NCBI RefSeq assembly: GCF_932294415.1
Contig: NC_065544.1
Coordinates: 38,581,293-38,645,292, forward strand
Origin: Quercus robur
Lineage: Eukaryota; Streptophyta; Magnoliopsida; Fagales; Fagaceae
Length of the DNA: 64,000 nucleotides
Direction of reading: 5' to 3'
Shown in pieces: positions 1 to 14,081 of this stretch. Position 1 is the stretch's first letter. Each line of letters starts with the position of its first letter. The position numbers and the translations under genes are program-made. A model generated the notes under the pieces. It did no database searches. It was not told the DNA's origin and saw only the letters and a list, made by a program, of their open reading frames with translations.

Positions 1-76
1 CATCCATATGATAGACGAGGCAGGTTTATCTCTTCTTTTGTTGTCTCATAGATGAATTTGATTTCTCTTCTTCAGT

Positions 77-1641
77 TTCCTATTTAAATTTAAACACAAG
101 TACATAAACTTAATTGTTCTTGAAAATATAACACTATTTATGCTATATGTTTTTTAATTTAATTGGAGAACTTAATGTATTATACCTAAATTTAATCCTA
201 ATTTTACAAGCAAGCGGAGATTTTTTTTTTTTTTTTTTTTTTTTTTCGTTTAAAAAAAATTGAAACAAATCTCTCTTCCCTTCAAATGCAAGACTATAAA
301 TGCAAGATAGACTTGGGCCAAGTCCATCCGGCCCAACCCATTCAAAACTACCGTCCATTACTGAGCTGGCAATTGACCTTTTCACGCTCTTGAAATTTCA
401 ACTCACACGGTGTTTTTTGCTTCTGAGAACAACCCTCTCAAAGTCTTATATGTTCACACTGCTGTTAAAAAGAATTTTGTTTGGTATGTTAAAAGTTAAA
501 ACACAAAAGACTTGGTCAACTCTTAATGCTTTTGCTTTGTCTTTGTGTGCTTCGCTGGCTGACTCTGGAGTCCGATGTACTGCGTAGCGTAGTTTACACA
601 ACTACAGCTAAGCTAATACGAATGCAACACTGTACACGTGTATAATATGATCATATTGCAGCTTTGTTTATATAATGATTTTTTTATTATACTTTATTGT
701 TTCTGGAATTGTTCAAATTGATTCCAAAAAAGAATTCAAAGATTTTATTATATTAATTTCCCATCATGATGTACTAGAATATAGGATATATTATATTACA
801 TTAACAATCTTGACATTCATTTTTATTTGTTATGTTATATTCTATACTAGAGCATAATTCTCTAAATCTAGTACCTTGTGGTTTCTTTCTCAAAAAAAAG
901 TACCTTGTGGTTTAGTGGCACTATTCAGCCTTTCCATGCAGAAGATATAACTTCAAATTTTCTTTCTCCAATTATTATTATTGTGTATCAAATAAATATG
1001 AATTTTATCATATTTAGATATGTTAAAAATTTTAGTACTATAGTAAAACGAAAGTGTAATTTTTCAGCACTTGTTCCTTATATATCACTATATTGTCATC
1101 TAAGATTCTTCTTTCTTTTTTTTTCTTTTTTTTTTTTTCTTTTTTTGTGTGTGTGTGTTTGATAGAGGTCATATAAGCTTTAAACTCACCTTTTCATGTG
1201 AGCATTTTAATTTTCTAAGCTATAAATGCTAAAATGTTACTAAAAATATATTAAAATTTATATATATCACGAATTCTATTGGACCAAAGCAACCTAACAT
1301 TGAAAAAATTGATTAAATATGTTTGTTACTTTTTAAATAATTTCTAATTAAATTAAGTTTAGTTATATTATATTATGTATATACATATATATATATATAT
1401 AGATAAAATATATCATGTAATTTAGCTTTTTATTTATTAGTCATAGAATTGACTCCTCTTCAACTAAATAATAATAAGGTAAGACTTAGTTACAGATCCT
1501 TCAGTGTTGCAACTTAGGGTTTAATTGTTATTGAGAGAGTTAATAATTTTTATGTTGTATTGTTCAATGTAGCCTATGTTTAAATTTAATTGAAAACCTG
1601 AAAGTACAATAGTTAAGGGATAATATCAAGCACCCATATTC
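77..1641 (+). repeat. ERF-flank-type repeat block, copy A
   Basis: AT-rich non-coding DNA. It matches 3167-4734 almost base for base from position 108 on, and more distantly matches 18697-20090 plus 21400-21935. The last of these lies in the series of copies that ends at the ERF gene. The match starts at a shared stretch around 77-107, also seen at 18697, and stops abruptly at 1641. It contains homopolymer T runs and a short TA repeat. The small open frames inside are shared by the copies only because the DNA is repeated, so I do not call them genes. Confidence 0.85.
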
Positions 1642-3166
1642 AAAGCACAGCAGTAATATAGAAGCATAAACAATTATAAAATAGTTGATAAGGAAGAGAA
1701 TTGCAAAATAGATATAGTCAAAAATAGATTAAAACAGGGTATGGAATATGAAAACTGAAACAAATAAAATCTTACTTGAAAATACTTCTGTCTTTGATTA
1801 AAACTGAAAACTTCTGTCTTTCTTACAAGCTTTGAAAATAAACACTGTCTGAAGAGTTACAAGATTACAAAGTAAAATCTATAAAGAGTTACAAGATTGT
1901 CTGTCTGGAAAGGTAAGGCTACAAGATTATCTGTCTGAAGGAAAGGTTACAAGATTACAAAAAGATAAAGTAAAGTACAAAAGTCTTTCGGAGAGGGAAA
2001 AGGAAAGCTAAAAGTCTTTCTAAAGATTGGACCTTGGAACTGGACCTTAATTCTGGACCTTAGAACTGGACCTGTCTTCTGTCTTCGAAGTCTGTCTATT
2101 TATAGATAAAGTGAACCATGATAAGTCTTCAAAAGTAACTTGAGTTAAGTAAAGTGGACTCAAGTTAATCTGTCGGTAGAATCTTGAACAGTAAAAGTCT
2201 ATCTTGAACAGTAATAGTCTGTCTGCTCTAATACCATTGACTACCCAGGAGTAAGCACAGCAGTAATATAGAAGCATAAACAATGATAAAATAGTTGATA
2301 AAGAAGAGAATAACAAAATAGATATAGTCAAAATAGATTAAAACAGGGTATGGAATATGAAAACTGAAACAAATAAAATCTTACTTGAAAATACTTCTGT
2401 CTTTAATTTATCCCTTTTTAGTGACAGACGAAAGAATTAAAACTAATATATTGGAAAAAGATATATTCTTTAAATTCATTGTACCACCTGTCCTGAAAGA
2501 AATACACTCTTCCAAAAAGGTTATTATTTCAACAGATATCAACGATAGAGGAATCTATAGAACTGAAAGAAGTTTGTCATCTTTAAAGACAGAAATGCTA
2601 CTTGTTAATCAATTAACAGAAAATGACAAAAAAGAATATAAACAAGACAGAAAGACAGAAATATGTTTTTATTCTCCTTGTTTTTGTTCTCCTTTCTTAC
2701 ATAAAGTCCAATCTACAGAAGAATTCATAGAAGACGGAAATATAAATACAATCTTTTGTAATCAATATGCATGGACTAATAGTATATGGACTGATAGATG
2801 GCAATTTGAGACTATTGCCCCCACACAAAATATAGATGGTAAAATTATTATTTCTTTTAATAATAATGACAGATATATTGATAGACTAATAGAAGTACTA
2901 AATGACAAATGTACACCCTTTATAGCATTTTTAAATATTCATATAACAGATATTTTAATAAAAGAAGCCTTGACAAACCTCTGGGTTGCACCGCTGGTGC
3001 CTTGCCCTTGTCTTTCTGAGAGAATCTTTTACTCATGGTAGTCTGCAATTGGGTTTTTGGAAAAGGATTATATTTGGAACAAATAAAAACTTCTTTTGAA
3101 ATTCTTCTGTCAATGTCTTTCTGTGAAATTCTTTTGAAATATTCAATAAAAACATTTATAAAACAA
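1642..3166. mobile_element. Unclassified inserted segment with 152-bp direct repeats
   Basis: This segment separates repeat copies A and B and is absent from the other copies. It carries two direct repeats, 1643-1795 and 2253-2404, which differ at only a few positions. On the minus strand a stretch resembling the initiator tRNA-Met primer site (2225-2236) and a TATA-like stretch (2096-2105) are visible. An open frame of 218 codons lies at 2385-3041 on the plus strand; I recognise no domain in it. A reverse-transcribing element, either LTR-type or pararetrovirus-like, is one reading, but the order of primer site and TATA box fits neither class well. It looks like a rearranged, broken fossil. 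Confidence 0.35.
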
Positions 3167-4198
3167 ACAAAGTACATAAACTTAATTGTTCTTGAAAATA
3201 TAACACTATTTATGCTATATGTTTTTTAATTTAATTGGAGAACTTAATGTATTATACCTAAATTTAATCCTAATTTTACAAGCAAGCGGAGATTTTTTTT
3301 TTTTTTTTTTTTTTTTCGTTTAAAAAAAAAATTGAAACAAATCTCTCTTCCCTTCAAATGCAAGACTATAAATGCAAGATAGACTTGGGCCAAGTCCATC
3401 CGGCCCAACCCATTCAAAACTACCGTCCATTACTGAGCTGGCAATTGACCTTTTCACGCTTTTGAAATTTCAACTCACACGGTGTTTTTTGCTTCTGAGA
3501 ACAACCCTCTCAAAGTCTTATATGTTCACACTGCTGTTAAAAAGAATTTTGTTTGGTATGTTAAAAGTTAAAACACAAAAGACTTGGTCAACTCTTAATG
3601 CTTTCGCTTTGTCTTTGTGTGCTTCGCTGGCTGACTCTGGAGTCCGATGTACTGCGTAGCGTAGTTTACACAACTACAGCTAAGCTAATACGAATGCAAC
3701 ACTGTACACGTGTATAATATGATCATATTGCAGCTTTGTTTATATAATGATTTTTTTATTATACTTTATTGTTTCTAGAATTGTTCAAATTGATTCCAAA
3801 AAAGAATTCAAAGATTTTATTATATTAATTTCCCATCATGATGTACTAGAATATAGGATATATTATATTACATTAACAATCTTGACATTCATTTTTATTT
3901 GTTATGTTATATTCTATACTAGAGCATAATTCTCTAAATCTAGTACCTTGTGGTTTCTTTCTCAAAAAAAAGTACCTTGTGGTTTAGTGGCACTATTCAG
4001 CCTTTCCATGCAGAAGATATAACTTCAAATTTTCTTTCTCCAAGTATTATTATTGTGTATCAAATAAATATGAATTTTATCATATTTAGATATGTTAAAA
4101 ATTTTAGTACTATAGTAAAACGAAAGTGTAATTTTTCAGCACTTGTTCCTTATATATCACTATATTGTCATCTAAGATTCTTCTTTCTTTTTTTTTTC

Positions 4199-4233
<35 letters not shown>

Positions 4234-6890
4234 TTTGATAGAGGTCATATAAGCTTTAAACTCACCTTTTCATGTGAGCATTTTAATTTTCTAAGCTATA
4301 AATGCTAAAATGTTACTAAAAATATATTAAAATTTATATATATCACGAATTCTATTGGACCAAAGCAACCTAACATTGAAAAAATTGATTAAATATGTTT
4401 GTTACTTTTTAAATAATTTCTAATTAAATTAAGTTTAGTTATATTATATTATGTATATACATATATATATATATAGATAAAATATATCATGTAATTTAGC
4501 TTTTTATTTATTAGTCATAGAATTGACTCCTCTTCAACTAAATAATAATAAGGTAAGACTTAGTTACAGATCCTTCAGTGTTGCAACTTAGGGTTTAATT
4601 GTTATTGAGAGAGTTAATAATTTTTATGTTGTATTGTTTAATGTAGCCTATGTTTAAATTTAATTGAAAACCTGAAAGTACAATAGTTAAGGGATAATAT
4701 CAAGCACCCATATTCAAACACTTTCACCCCTAACTAGGGCTGTAAATAAACCAAGGTGTTTATGAACAACCTGAGTTCAGCTTGGGAAAAGGCATGCTTA
4801 TGTGTGTTTGTTTAGAAAACAAGTTATAAGTTTAGACTCGATTATTAAACGAGCAAAGTTCAAACATAATAATATATTTGTGAACAAGCTCATAAGCATG
4901 AAGGCTTGATTTAATTATATATAATATTATATTTGAATATGTATATTTGTCAAAAAAAATATAATTATATATACTTAAAATTGAATTCTATGATTTTGAC
5001 AATAGGTTCATATGATCTTAAATTATTGTTTGTAACTTATTGATGATATAAGTAGTTTATTTGTAGTAAAAATTCATAGAATTATAAAGAAATAAAATAT
5101 TTTAGTCATGGTTTCACAATATATAGGAAAAGAATAAACTAATCAAGTAGCTCGTGAATAATCTCTAGCTAGTTCAACAAGAAAATGAGTCAAGTTTAAA
5201 TAGAAAATCTAGTTTGGTGATGAGCTTAAGCTCAGCTCATGTTCAGAAAAAAAAAAAAGAAAAATTAAATGAACAAGTTTGAACTTTTAATAATTGGCTC
5301 GGCTCGGCTCAGCTCATTTACAACCCTATCCCTAACTTCCTTCCTGTCAATACATTGTTTTAGAAATTGATTGTCTCCTTCAACCTAGCTTAACAAATGA
5401 TTTAGTTGTTTTACTCCAATTTTTCTTAATCAGTTTATATACCTGGGGATTGAAGCCAATTTATTTATTTTATTTTTAAAAACCATCAACAACTTAACGA
5501 AAAGAATTTGCACTGTCAATTAAACTATTGTAAAAATTATTATATCTATAACATTACGCATTTACAATTCTACATATTTTTACAAATTATATTATAATCA
5601 TTTGTAGTGGGGCGTTTGTTTACTTTAAAAAGATAAACTAATCAAAAAATGAAAAAAAAAAAAAACAAAAACAAAAACAAAACAAAAAATAAAGTGATAC
5701 ACGACAATATTATGTTATTGTTATTTAAAGGAATGATTAATGTGATAATTTTCTTCAAACATCAAGGAATGAGAGTGTTAGTTCCCTTAATTTTGGAGGT
5801 GGAATGTCATAATTCCTCCAAAACCTCAAGTGAGGTTTTTCATAATTTATTCTAAATTCAAGCATATGGCTACATTGAATATGATTGTTTTTGAAAAGAT
5901 AGTACTATTTTTAGTCCATAAAGCTCCTTAAAAAGCAATATTTTTACAACAATTTTATAACAAAGTCTAAGTAACAAGTTGTTAATGGTTGGTAAAAAAA
6001 AAGGGTATTAGTTGTGGATTTATTTTCTTATTTACTCTTTTAAGAGTCTATTTGGAAACAATTTATTTAGCTGAAATTGAAATTTTTTTGCTGAAAGTAA
6101 CATAAAAAAAATTAAAAAAAAAAAAAAACTAAAAGCTAGCTGAATAGTACAATAGAACCTATGAATAGTACCAAAAAGTGTAATATGACTTATAAATAGT
6201 AGTAAAAATAAGTTAAAAACTCTAATAAGTTTCAACTTTCATCACTTCCCAAACACACTCTATATAATTTTGTTAATCAATGAACACATATATCCTTTAA
6301 TTAACTCTAAAAGTCAGAAAAAAAAAATCACATGTATATATTAAAATTATATTTTATCATGTAAAAAATAATTTTTTATTTAAATTTTCCTTTATTTTAT
6401 TATTTATGTTGATTAAAATCTTTCAAAATAATTATACTCCAATAAAAACTGTAGGAGATTTTGTCTCCATTTTATTACATAATAGTAATAATACTATAAA
6501 GAGTAAAGACAGGAGAGTTATGGAAACGGCATAGCCGTTAAAGCTGCGATGTACTTTTGCTTCCCAAAATTGTTACTATTTCTGTCTTGAAGCCTCAAGT
6601 CTGTAAGAAGCTGCTGCCTTTTGGCGAAGAGGAAGGAAACTTCCAGAGAGTCCAGAGACTGACGAAGTCCCAAGTTCCAACTCTCAAATCTCATCAAAAG
6701 CCAAAAACCCAATGTCTACAAGTCCGCGTGTACCCCACAAATACACATCCCCAAATTATATAACCGCCACGTCAACCAAAATACTACTCTTTTAACTCTG
6801 AAGTCACCCGAAGCAGTGTCGGAGACTAACATAACATAAGGAATCCTCTTAAGTCACCCTTTTTGTCTATATTCATGTAACGTGGTCCTT
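3167..6890 (+). repeat. ERF-flank-type repeat block, copy B
   Basis: The first 1.55 kb repeats copy A with few differences. After a hAT-like insertion at 4735-5328, the block continues with the middle and gene-proximal parts of the ERF 5' flank. Positions 6540-6870 match 27690-27990, which lies about 400-700 bp upstream of the ERF start codon. No ERF coding sequence follows. Relative to copies C and D it lacks a 153-bp insertion: the 8-bp site tctataac is present once, at 5545-5552. Confidence 0.8.
4735..5328. mobile_element. Non-autonomous hAT-like element (594 bp)
   Basis: The ends are inverted: the left end begins tagggctgtaaat and the right end reads atttacaaccct followed by a. The flanks are 8-bp direct repeats, cccctaac (4727-4734) and tccctaac (5329-5336), with one mismatch. 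Copies C and D keep the uninterrupted sequence, so this inserted after the copies separated. The interior is AT-rich and shows no transposase. Family assignment rests on the terminal motif and the 8-bp target duplication. Confidence 0.75.
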
Positions 6891-6916
6891 AAAATAAAAA
6901 AATAAAAAAAAAATAT

Positions 6917-7797
6917 CCGTAGTACTGTAGCAAATGTTTTATAAAAAATATCATTTTGATACATTAAAAATTTACTTTATTATTTTATCACATTATTTTA
7001 TAATATCTTATTTATCAGACGGTTTATCATTTAATTTTATACATTAAAATAATATTTACTACACATTAAAATAATATATTACCTCCTCCCCATTATCAAC
7101 AACAACCGTAACAACATCAACGCCAATCAACAATAGCAACAACATCAATAGCAACAACACTAACAAATTCCAAATCCAAAAACCTCAACAACCAAAAAAA
7201 AAAAAAAAAAAACCTCAACCAACCAACAAACTAGAGACAAAAAAATGCCGACCCAAAACCTCGACCCACAACCCACACACTGCCGATCCAAAACGCTGAC
7301 CCAAAACCCACATCGAAACCCATCCCAAATCTCACACCCACAACCCGATTAAGAGAGATCTAAAGGTTGGTGGTGAGGGTTGTGGGTGTCGGTGACGAGG
7401 GCTGGAGCATGAGGTGGCAAGATCAGCGGCGAGTTGTGGAGAATGATGTGGCGAGATCAGCGGCAAGGACTGGCGAGATCGGTAGCGAGGACTGGAGAGT
7501 GATCTTGAGCAACTTTCTTGAGCAGGGAGGAGAGGGAAGAGATAGAGAGTGACAGAGAGAGAAGAAATGAGATAGAGTCGATGGAGAGAGAGATATCTGT
7601 GGAAGAGGAGAGAGAAAAACGCAATAAAATAATAATATTTGATTTTACAATTGTTGTTTGTATTGTCTCATATTTGAGATGGTACTGTAGCAATGTGACA
7701 TAATTTTTGAGATTTAGAACATCCGATAATACTCTGTTTTGTGTTTGGTGTGCCAAATGTGCCAAATATTTGGCATTTGGCACATCTGTTATGGATG
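6917..7797. mobile_element. Probable TIR DNA-transposon fragment with captured sequence
   Basis: This stretch is inserted in copy B; the related copies lack it. The right end, read on the minus strand, begins ttagagcatcc, like the end of the element at 45791. The interior changes composition: simple CAA/ACC-rich DNA, a polyA tract, then a GC-rich part (about 7230-7560) that looks like captured sequence. No clean left terminal repeat is visible, so the element may be truncated and its superfamily (Mutator or Harbinger) is open. Open frames inside are low-complexity and not called. Confidence 0.4.
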
Positions 7798-7952
7798 CTC
7801 TAAGAGTTTCAATATATGACATTCACTTAAAATGATAACTCTTTATCATCAGATCAAGATATCAATCGATTTTTTATATTGGCAAGAATTGAACCCAAAA
7901 TCTCTTATTCAACCATCAGACTTTTTACAAGTTACCGGTTGAGCTATCTTAT
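7798..7952 (-). mobile_element. tRNA-derived SINE
   Basis: Read on the minus strand there is an A-box-like stretch (tagctcaaccgg, 7935-7946) and, about 38 bases on, a B-box-like gggttcaattc (7886-7896). A body containing ctgatgataaag and a tail ending near ttgaaactctta follow. This order is that of tRNA-derived plant SINEs. No tRNA cloverleaf can be folded, so it is not a tRNA gene. Confidence 0.6.
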
Positions 7953-8105
7953 CTTTACTTAATCGGTCCCACCACAGAAAATGTACCCCAAAAAAAGTAA
8001 TACTACATTCATAATCTATTTTATAATATTTTTCCAAACCATTAATGTTGCTTTAGTATTTTTCAAATAATTATTGATAAATAAAAATGTGATGTTAGTG
8101 ATGAG

Positions 8106-9325
8106 CAAAGACAGAGCTACATGTATGAGTAGGGGCCATGCCCCCACCCCCCATTTTAAAAATATTTTAATACTATATATAAATATTTAACGTTTTAATT
8201 ATTAGCCTACAAAAATGAGACTTGGCCCCCCCAAATACTTGAGCTAGTGCAATAATTCTCTTTAAAAAATTGTCCAATTGGTCTAGTGTTATAAAGAATG
8301 TTTTTTTTTTCTTTCTCACATTCATTTTTTATTGTAAAATGTGTTCTTGTGTCTATTAAAATTTTGAATCATTCATATCTTTGAATACTTATTAGTTCAA
8401 TTGAAAAAATTTTACTCACTTTGGTTGATAATTTGATAACTTATATTTAAAATAAAAATTTTAAGGATTTATTATGGAGGATACTAAGTGTGGGGTCAAA
8501 GAATTTGGCAACCCTAGCCCACTTTATACTAAGCCCAAGGCCCACGCCAAGGAGGAAGAAATGCCCGAGGACGAACGAAGAAAGTCCAAATTGCCAAGAA
8601 ACATCGCCGAGGACAATCCTGTTCTCGGCCAACCGAGATCATAGAAGGGAAGAGCGGCACGCCATCAAAGGCAGCCTCCCAGAACATCCTAAGAAAAAGG
8701 ACAAGTACAATGGGTCAGCCATGGGAGCATGGTGAAAGGGCAATTCAAGAAGAAACTGTCACCTTCGCATTAAATGCCCACAACTAACGTTCTGGCCGCA
8801 TTAATGAGAAAACGACCCCTGAACAGTGCTGCCTTGGTTGCTGCAATTCACAGAAGGCTTGGGAAGGCGGTTGATGGGACAAGCACTCGAGTAGTGACCT
8901 GCATGATCAACAAATGGAGGGCCAAGATCAACTGAAAGGGGATATATAATGTAAGAAATCCTCCAAGAAAAGGAGGAGAGTGAGAAATAGAGAATACGGT
9001 AGCAATTTGTATCATCTTTGAAACCTTTATAACCAAGCACTGAAGAAATAATAAGAACAACAAGCTCCTTAGATGAGGGCCGAGGACAGAATTTCACACT
9101 TTAGTCCACGTCCTTGTTATTCATTCCACTCATAACCATGCCTAGTTGTTGTAACCCTCACTAAGGCCTAGTTTTTAAACTCATTCTCTATAAATTTATT
9201 GTATTGGGCTAGTTGGGCCTGAGTCCACTCATTTAATAGAAGAAATACTCAAACCCAGTCCCTACACTAAGATATATGTGTGTATAGATATTTGTGTTTG
9301 TGTATGTTTATGGAAGTTTGTATAA
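8106..9325 (+). mobile_element. hAT-like element, first copy, split by a solo LTR
   Basis: It matches the intact element at 10351-10846 from its left end (caaagacagagctac) through most of its length. It is interrupted by the solo LTR at 8489-9266 and resumes at 9272. The right end is missing because the segmental duplication junction falls at about 9326-9330, where the next repeat unit begins. Confidence 0.65.
8489..9266 (+). mobile_element. Solo LTR (778 bp)
   Basis: The sequence begins TGTGGGG and ends CCCTACA, and is flanked on both sides by the 5-bp direct repeat ctaag (8484-8488 and 9267-9271). The paralogous sequence at 10728-10732 carries the same site once, an empty-site control that confirms the insertion and its borders. 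A TATA-like stretch occurs near 8942-8949. No internal region remains, as expected after LTR-LTR recombination. It postdates the local duplication. The parent family is not identifiable from the LTR alone; Ty3/gypsy is possible. Confidence 0.85.
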
Positions 9326-9329
9326 GCTA

Positions 9330-10350
9330 ATAATTTTGGAGGTGGAATGTCATTCCTCCAAAACCTCAAGTGAGGTTTTTCATAATTTATTCTAAATTCA
9401 AGCATAAGGCTACATTGAATATGATTGTTTTTGAAAAGATAGTACTATTTTTAGTCCATAAAGCTCCTTAAAAAGCGATATTTTCACAACAATTTTATAA
9501 CAAAGTTTAAGTGACAAGTTGTTAATGGTTGGTCAAAAAAATGGTATTAGTTGTGGATTTATTTTCTTATTTACTCTTTTAAGGGTCTATTTGGAAACAA
9601 CTTATTTAATTGAAATTGCAATTTTTTTGCTGAAAGCAATATAGAAAAAGTTAAAAGCTAACTGAATAGTACAATGAAACTTATGAATAGTACCAAAAAG
9701 TGCAATGTAACTCATAAATAGTAGTAAAAATAAGCTAAGAACTCTAATAAGTTTCAACTTTCATCACTTCCCGAACACACTCTAAGTAATTTTGTTAATC
9801 AATGAACACATATATCCTTTAACTAACACTAAAAGTCAGAAAAGAAAAAAAAAAAATCACATGTATATATTAAAATTATATTTTATCATGTAAAAAAATA
9901 ATTTTTTTATTTAAAATTTCCGTTATTTTATTATTTATGTTAATTAAAATATTTCAAAATAATTATACTCCAATAAAAAGTGTAGGAGATTTTGTCTCCA
10001 TTTTATTACATAATAGTAAGGCTATAAAGAGTAAAGACATCCTTCCACACAGTCCAGAGACTGACGAAAGTCCCAAGTCCCAACTCTCAAATCTCATCAA
10101 AAGCCAAAAACCCAATGTCTTCAAGTCCGCTTGTACCCCACAAATACACGTCCCCAAATTATATAACCACCATGTTGAGCTAACTTGTCCGTACTTAATC
10201 GGTCCCACCACAGAAAATGTACCAAAAAAAAAAAAAAAAAAGTAATGCTACATTCACATTCTAGTTTATAATATTTTTCCAAACTATTAATGTTGCTTTA
10301 TCATTTTTTAAATAATTATCGATAAATAAAAATGTAATGTTAGTGGTAAG
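9330..10350 (+). repeat. Partial second copy of the copy-B proximal region
   Basis: 9332-10040 matches 5777-6500, 10048-10170 matches 6640-6780, and 10176 onward matches 7940-8480. The TIR fragment, SINE and solo LTR of the first unit are missing here. It is therefore a tandem duplicate of the 5773-9329 unit before those insertions, or one that lost some of them. It again contains the ERF-proximal upstream block (10045-10170) without an ERF gene. Confidence 0.8.
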
Positions 10351-10846
10351 CAAGGACGGAGCTACGTGTATGAGTAGGGGCCATCCCCCCCCCCCCAATT
10401 TTAAAAATATTTTAGTAATATATATAAATATTTAACGTTTTAATTATTAGCCTACAAAAATGAGACTAGGCCCCCCAAATATTTGAGCTAGTCCAATGAT
10501 TCTCAAAAAAAATTGTCCAATTGGTCTAGTGTTATAAAGAATTTTTTTTTTTTTCTTTCTCACATTCTTTTTTATTGTAAAATGTGTTCTTGTGTTTATT
10601 AAAGTTTTGAATCATTTATATCTTTGAATACTTCATTAGTTCAATAGAAAATTTTTTACTCACTTTGGTTGATAATTTGGTAACTTATATTACAAATAAA
10701 AATTTTAAAGATTCACTACGGAGGATACTAAGATATATGTGTGTATAGATATTTGTGTTTGTGCATGTTTATGGAAGTTTCTATAAGCTAATAAATTAGT
10801 ATCATAAGTTGGCCCCCTCAAATAAAAATTTCTGGCTACGTCCCTG
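10351..10846. mobile_element. Non-autonomous hAT-like element (496 bp)
   Basis: The left end begins caaggacggagctacg and the right end is tggctacgtccctg, which is its inverted counterpart with a few differences. The flanks are gtggtaag (10343-10350) and gtggtgag (10847-10854), an 8-bp target duplication with one mismatch. The interior is AT-rich with C-rich and T-rich runs and no transposase. Confidence 0.75.
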
Positions 10847-12149
10847 GTGGTGAGCTTAGATTAAAACCAGTAAGAATTTGTCACATCAATAATTTATAAA
10901 AATATTATAAAATAGTCATTAATATTCCTATTATAAAAAAATAAAAATAAAAAGTTTAATGGAATCCTGACAGTGGTGGTGGTGCTCCAGATATTGACCA
11001 CACAAACCTACGGGTCCAATGAGAGCTATTAGATTGGATGAACTGGCTAAAGACTGAAGTATATGGCTAATGCTAAGCCAAATTTTGCAGTAGGTGAAAT
11101 ATGGAACACTCTTGCTTATGGAAGTGATGGAAAACCAGTGTACAACCGGGATGGTCATCTTGTGAAATGGATACAAGCTGCTGGAGGATGTGTTACAGCT
11201 TTTGATTTTACGACTAAAGAGATACTTCAAACTGCAATTCCAGGAATGATTGGCTTGAGGCTAGGAAATGCTGTAACGTTCATAGATAATCATGATACAG
11301 GTTTCACACAGAACCTTTGGCCATTCCCACCAGATAAAGTCATCCAGGGATATGTCTATATTCTTACTCATCTAGGGATCCCATCAATTGTAAGTTCTTT
11401 TTTACTCTTTTTACTTTTTCTCTCACCAGATGTTTTGTTTTTTTCATGTTATTTTCATATGGTGCTACTGCTCCTAGATGAACAAAAAGTAGATCCACGA
11501 AATTGTTTGGAATTCAAAAAATAGCCTTTAGTGCAGAAATCTGTTAGTACTTAATTGATAACTATCTCTTCAAGTTTCCAAAATTTGACTAAAACATCAC
11601 TGGAAAAAGCATACTGTATTTACTTATTTGCTGAAATTCAGTTGAGTATTCAGTTGTTATACTGACACACTAAACTCCTATGTGTTAATCCATTCAAGGA
11701 TGCAAATGAAAAAAATTATCAGTTGTAGTATAGGATCTTGTTACATAGCTGCACATTGTTTTGAAAACTATTTCTGCAAAAAAAAATAAATATTTGCAAA
11801 AACTGCTCTTTACTACTAAAAAGGTTCTGATGGATTTTGGAGCATGCTAAATTGCTAATTACTATTAGCAGATCCAATTTCCATTGATACCTAATTATTG
11901 ACACCAAGATAATTTAATCCAAATTGACAAGTTATTCTTTAATGCTATTGATACTACTGATTATTAACAAATAAATGTTCTTCTCTCTTTGTTTGAATTA
12001 CTGTGATCTTGTATTTTGTGACAGTTTTATCATCACTTCTTTGACTGGGGTCTCAAAGAGGGGAACTCTATACTCATTGCAATTCGATCAAGAAATGGGA
12101 TCAAGCCCACAAGTTTTGTGCAAATTCTAACCTTTGATGCAGATCTCTA

Positions 12150-12305
12150 TGTTGAGTTACACGTGTGAGTGAAGTCCCACATTGAATAAAGATGAGAAGA
12201 ATAAATAGTTAATATAATATAATTAAGCACATACCCTTAGGATTAAAGTGTGTCTCTTATATTATATCAATTATTCAAATACCCAAGGTGTTTATCTCCC
12301 CAACA
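12150..12305 (+). repeat. 5' LTR of the copia element
   Basis: It starts TGTTGAG and ends CCCCAACA, with the tRNA-Met-type primer site two bases further on. It is shorter than the 3' LTR because a middle stretch of about 20 bases is absent. Confidence 0.85.
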
Positions 12306-14081
12306 AGTGGTATCAGAGCTAAAATTAGAGTTGAAGCGATGCCTGGAGAAGAAGACAAGGCTTCAGGAATTGAGAAGTTTGATAGAATAGACTTTGGGTA
12401 TTGGAGGATGTAGATTGAAGATTATCTCTATGGGAAGAAATTGCATCCCACTCTTTTGGGGAAGAAACCTGAAACTATGAGGGATGAAGACTGAAACTTT
12501 CTTGATAGACAGGTACTGGGAGTTATTCGATTAACTCTGCCAAGATCAGTTGCACACAATGTTGTAAAGGAAAAGACTACAGTGGATCTAATGAAGGCTT
12601 TGTCTGGCATGTATGAAAAGTCATTGGCTAACAACAAGGTGCTTCTGATGAAGAAGTTGTTTAATCTGAAGAAGGTAGAAGGCACTCCTGTAGCGCAGCA
12701 TCTAAATGAGTTCAATACGATCACAAATCAATTATCCTCAGTGGAAATTCAATTTGATGATGAAGTTCGAGTAATCGTGCATTGATTCTTTTAGCTTCTT
12801 TACCAAATAATTGGAAAGCCATGAGAATGGCAATGAGTAATTTTGCAGAAAAAAAACAAACTTAAATATGATGATATTTGAGATTTGATTGTAAGTGAAG
12901 AGATTCGCAAGAGAGGTGTGAATATAGACAATGTACAACAAGATCAAGCTTTTGTCACGGAGAACAAGAGTAGAGGTAGAAGTAGAGGTGGAAGTAAAGG
13001 ACCTAATAATCGAAAATTCAATGGTAGGTCACAATCAAGAAATAGATCTTAGTTTAAGGAAACTAGAGAATGCTTCTATTTTGAGAAAAATGGTCACATA
13101 AGAAGAGATTGTTGACATTGGAATAAAGAACAAACTGAAGTCAAAGATAAAAAGAATGATAGTGAGAAAAATACTACAGCTGTTGTGAAAAGCAAAAGTG
13201 TGAGCACGTTGCTAATAATGATGTTGAGTGGGTTGTTGATTCGACAGCTTTTCATCATGTTATCCCTAAGAAAGGGTTGTTTACCACGTACAAAGTAGGA
13301 ACCTTTGGTACAGTGAAGATGGGTAATTCCAGTTACTCAAAAATTGTGGGAATTGATGATGTGTGCATTGAAACCAATGTTGGTAGCACTATGACGTTGA
13401 AGGATGTGCGACAGGTTCCAAATTTAAAGATGAATGTGTTTTCTACATTGGTTATGGATCAAGCAGGTTATTATAACTACCTTGGTAATGGAAGATGGAA
13501 ACTTACTAACGGTTCATTGGTTGTTGCAAGAGGATATACATGATGCGGTATGTACAGAACTTATGTGAAGACCTGTAAGAAGAAGTCCAATAAGATTAAA
13601 GATTTTGAGAAGACTCCACAGATGAGAGTTGGGATTAATGGTGTTGATACCAAAAGGGTGAAATTCTCATTACCTAATAGTGTTGCAAAAGAGGAAGTGG
13701 TAGGTGATGAAAAATATGAAAATGCTTAGGCTACATGGGATGATGATGAAGTGAAAGACCTTGGAGGTCTTAAGAAAGGGGAACGATATCTTCCACTAGA
13801 GATTGATGAACCTCACGAGAAAAGGACTACTGGAGAACATCAAATCGTTAGCTTCAAGAATAATTGGGCTTCTAATGAGGGGGAGCCAAAGGATTGGATT
13901 AAGGAAATGCAAGATGAGATTTAATTCTTTGAGAGTGAAAAGTATTGACGTTGATAAGGTGTTCTTAGTGCTTGTGAAGATAATGAAGAAGGTCAAGCTT
14001 GGAGTTGGCTTGACCAACATGAATTCTAACTAAAGAGTTGGAATTGAAGATCTCCTTACTTGATGGGCTAGAGAGGGAGAT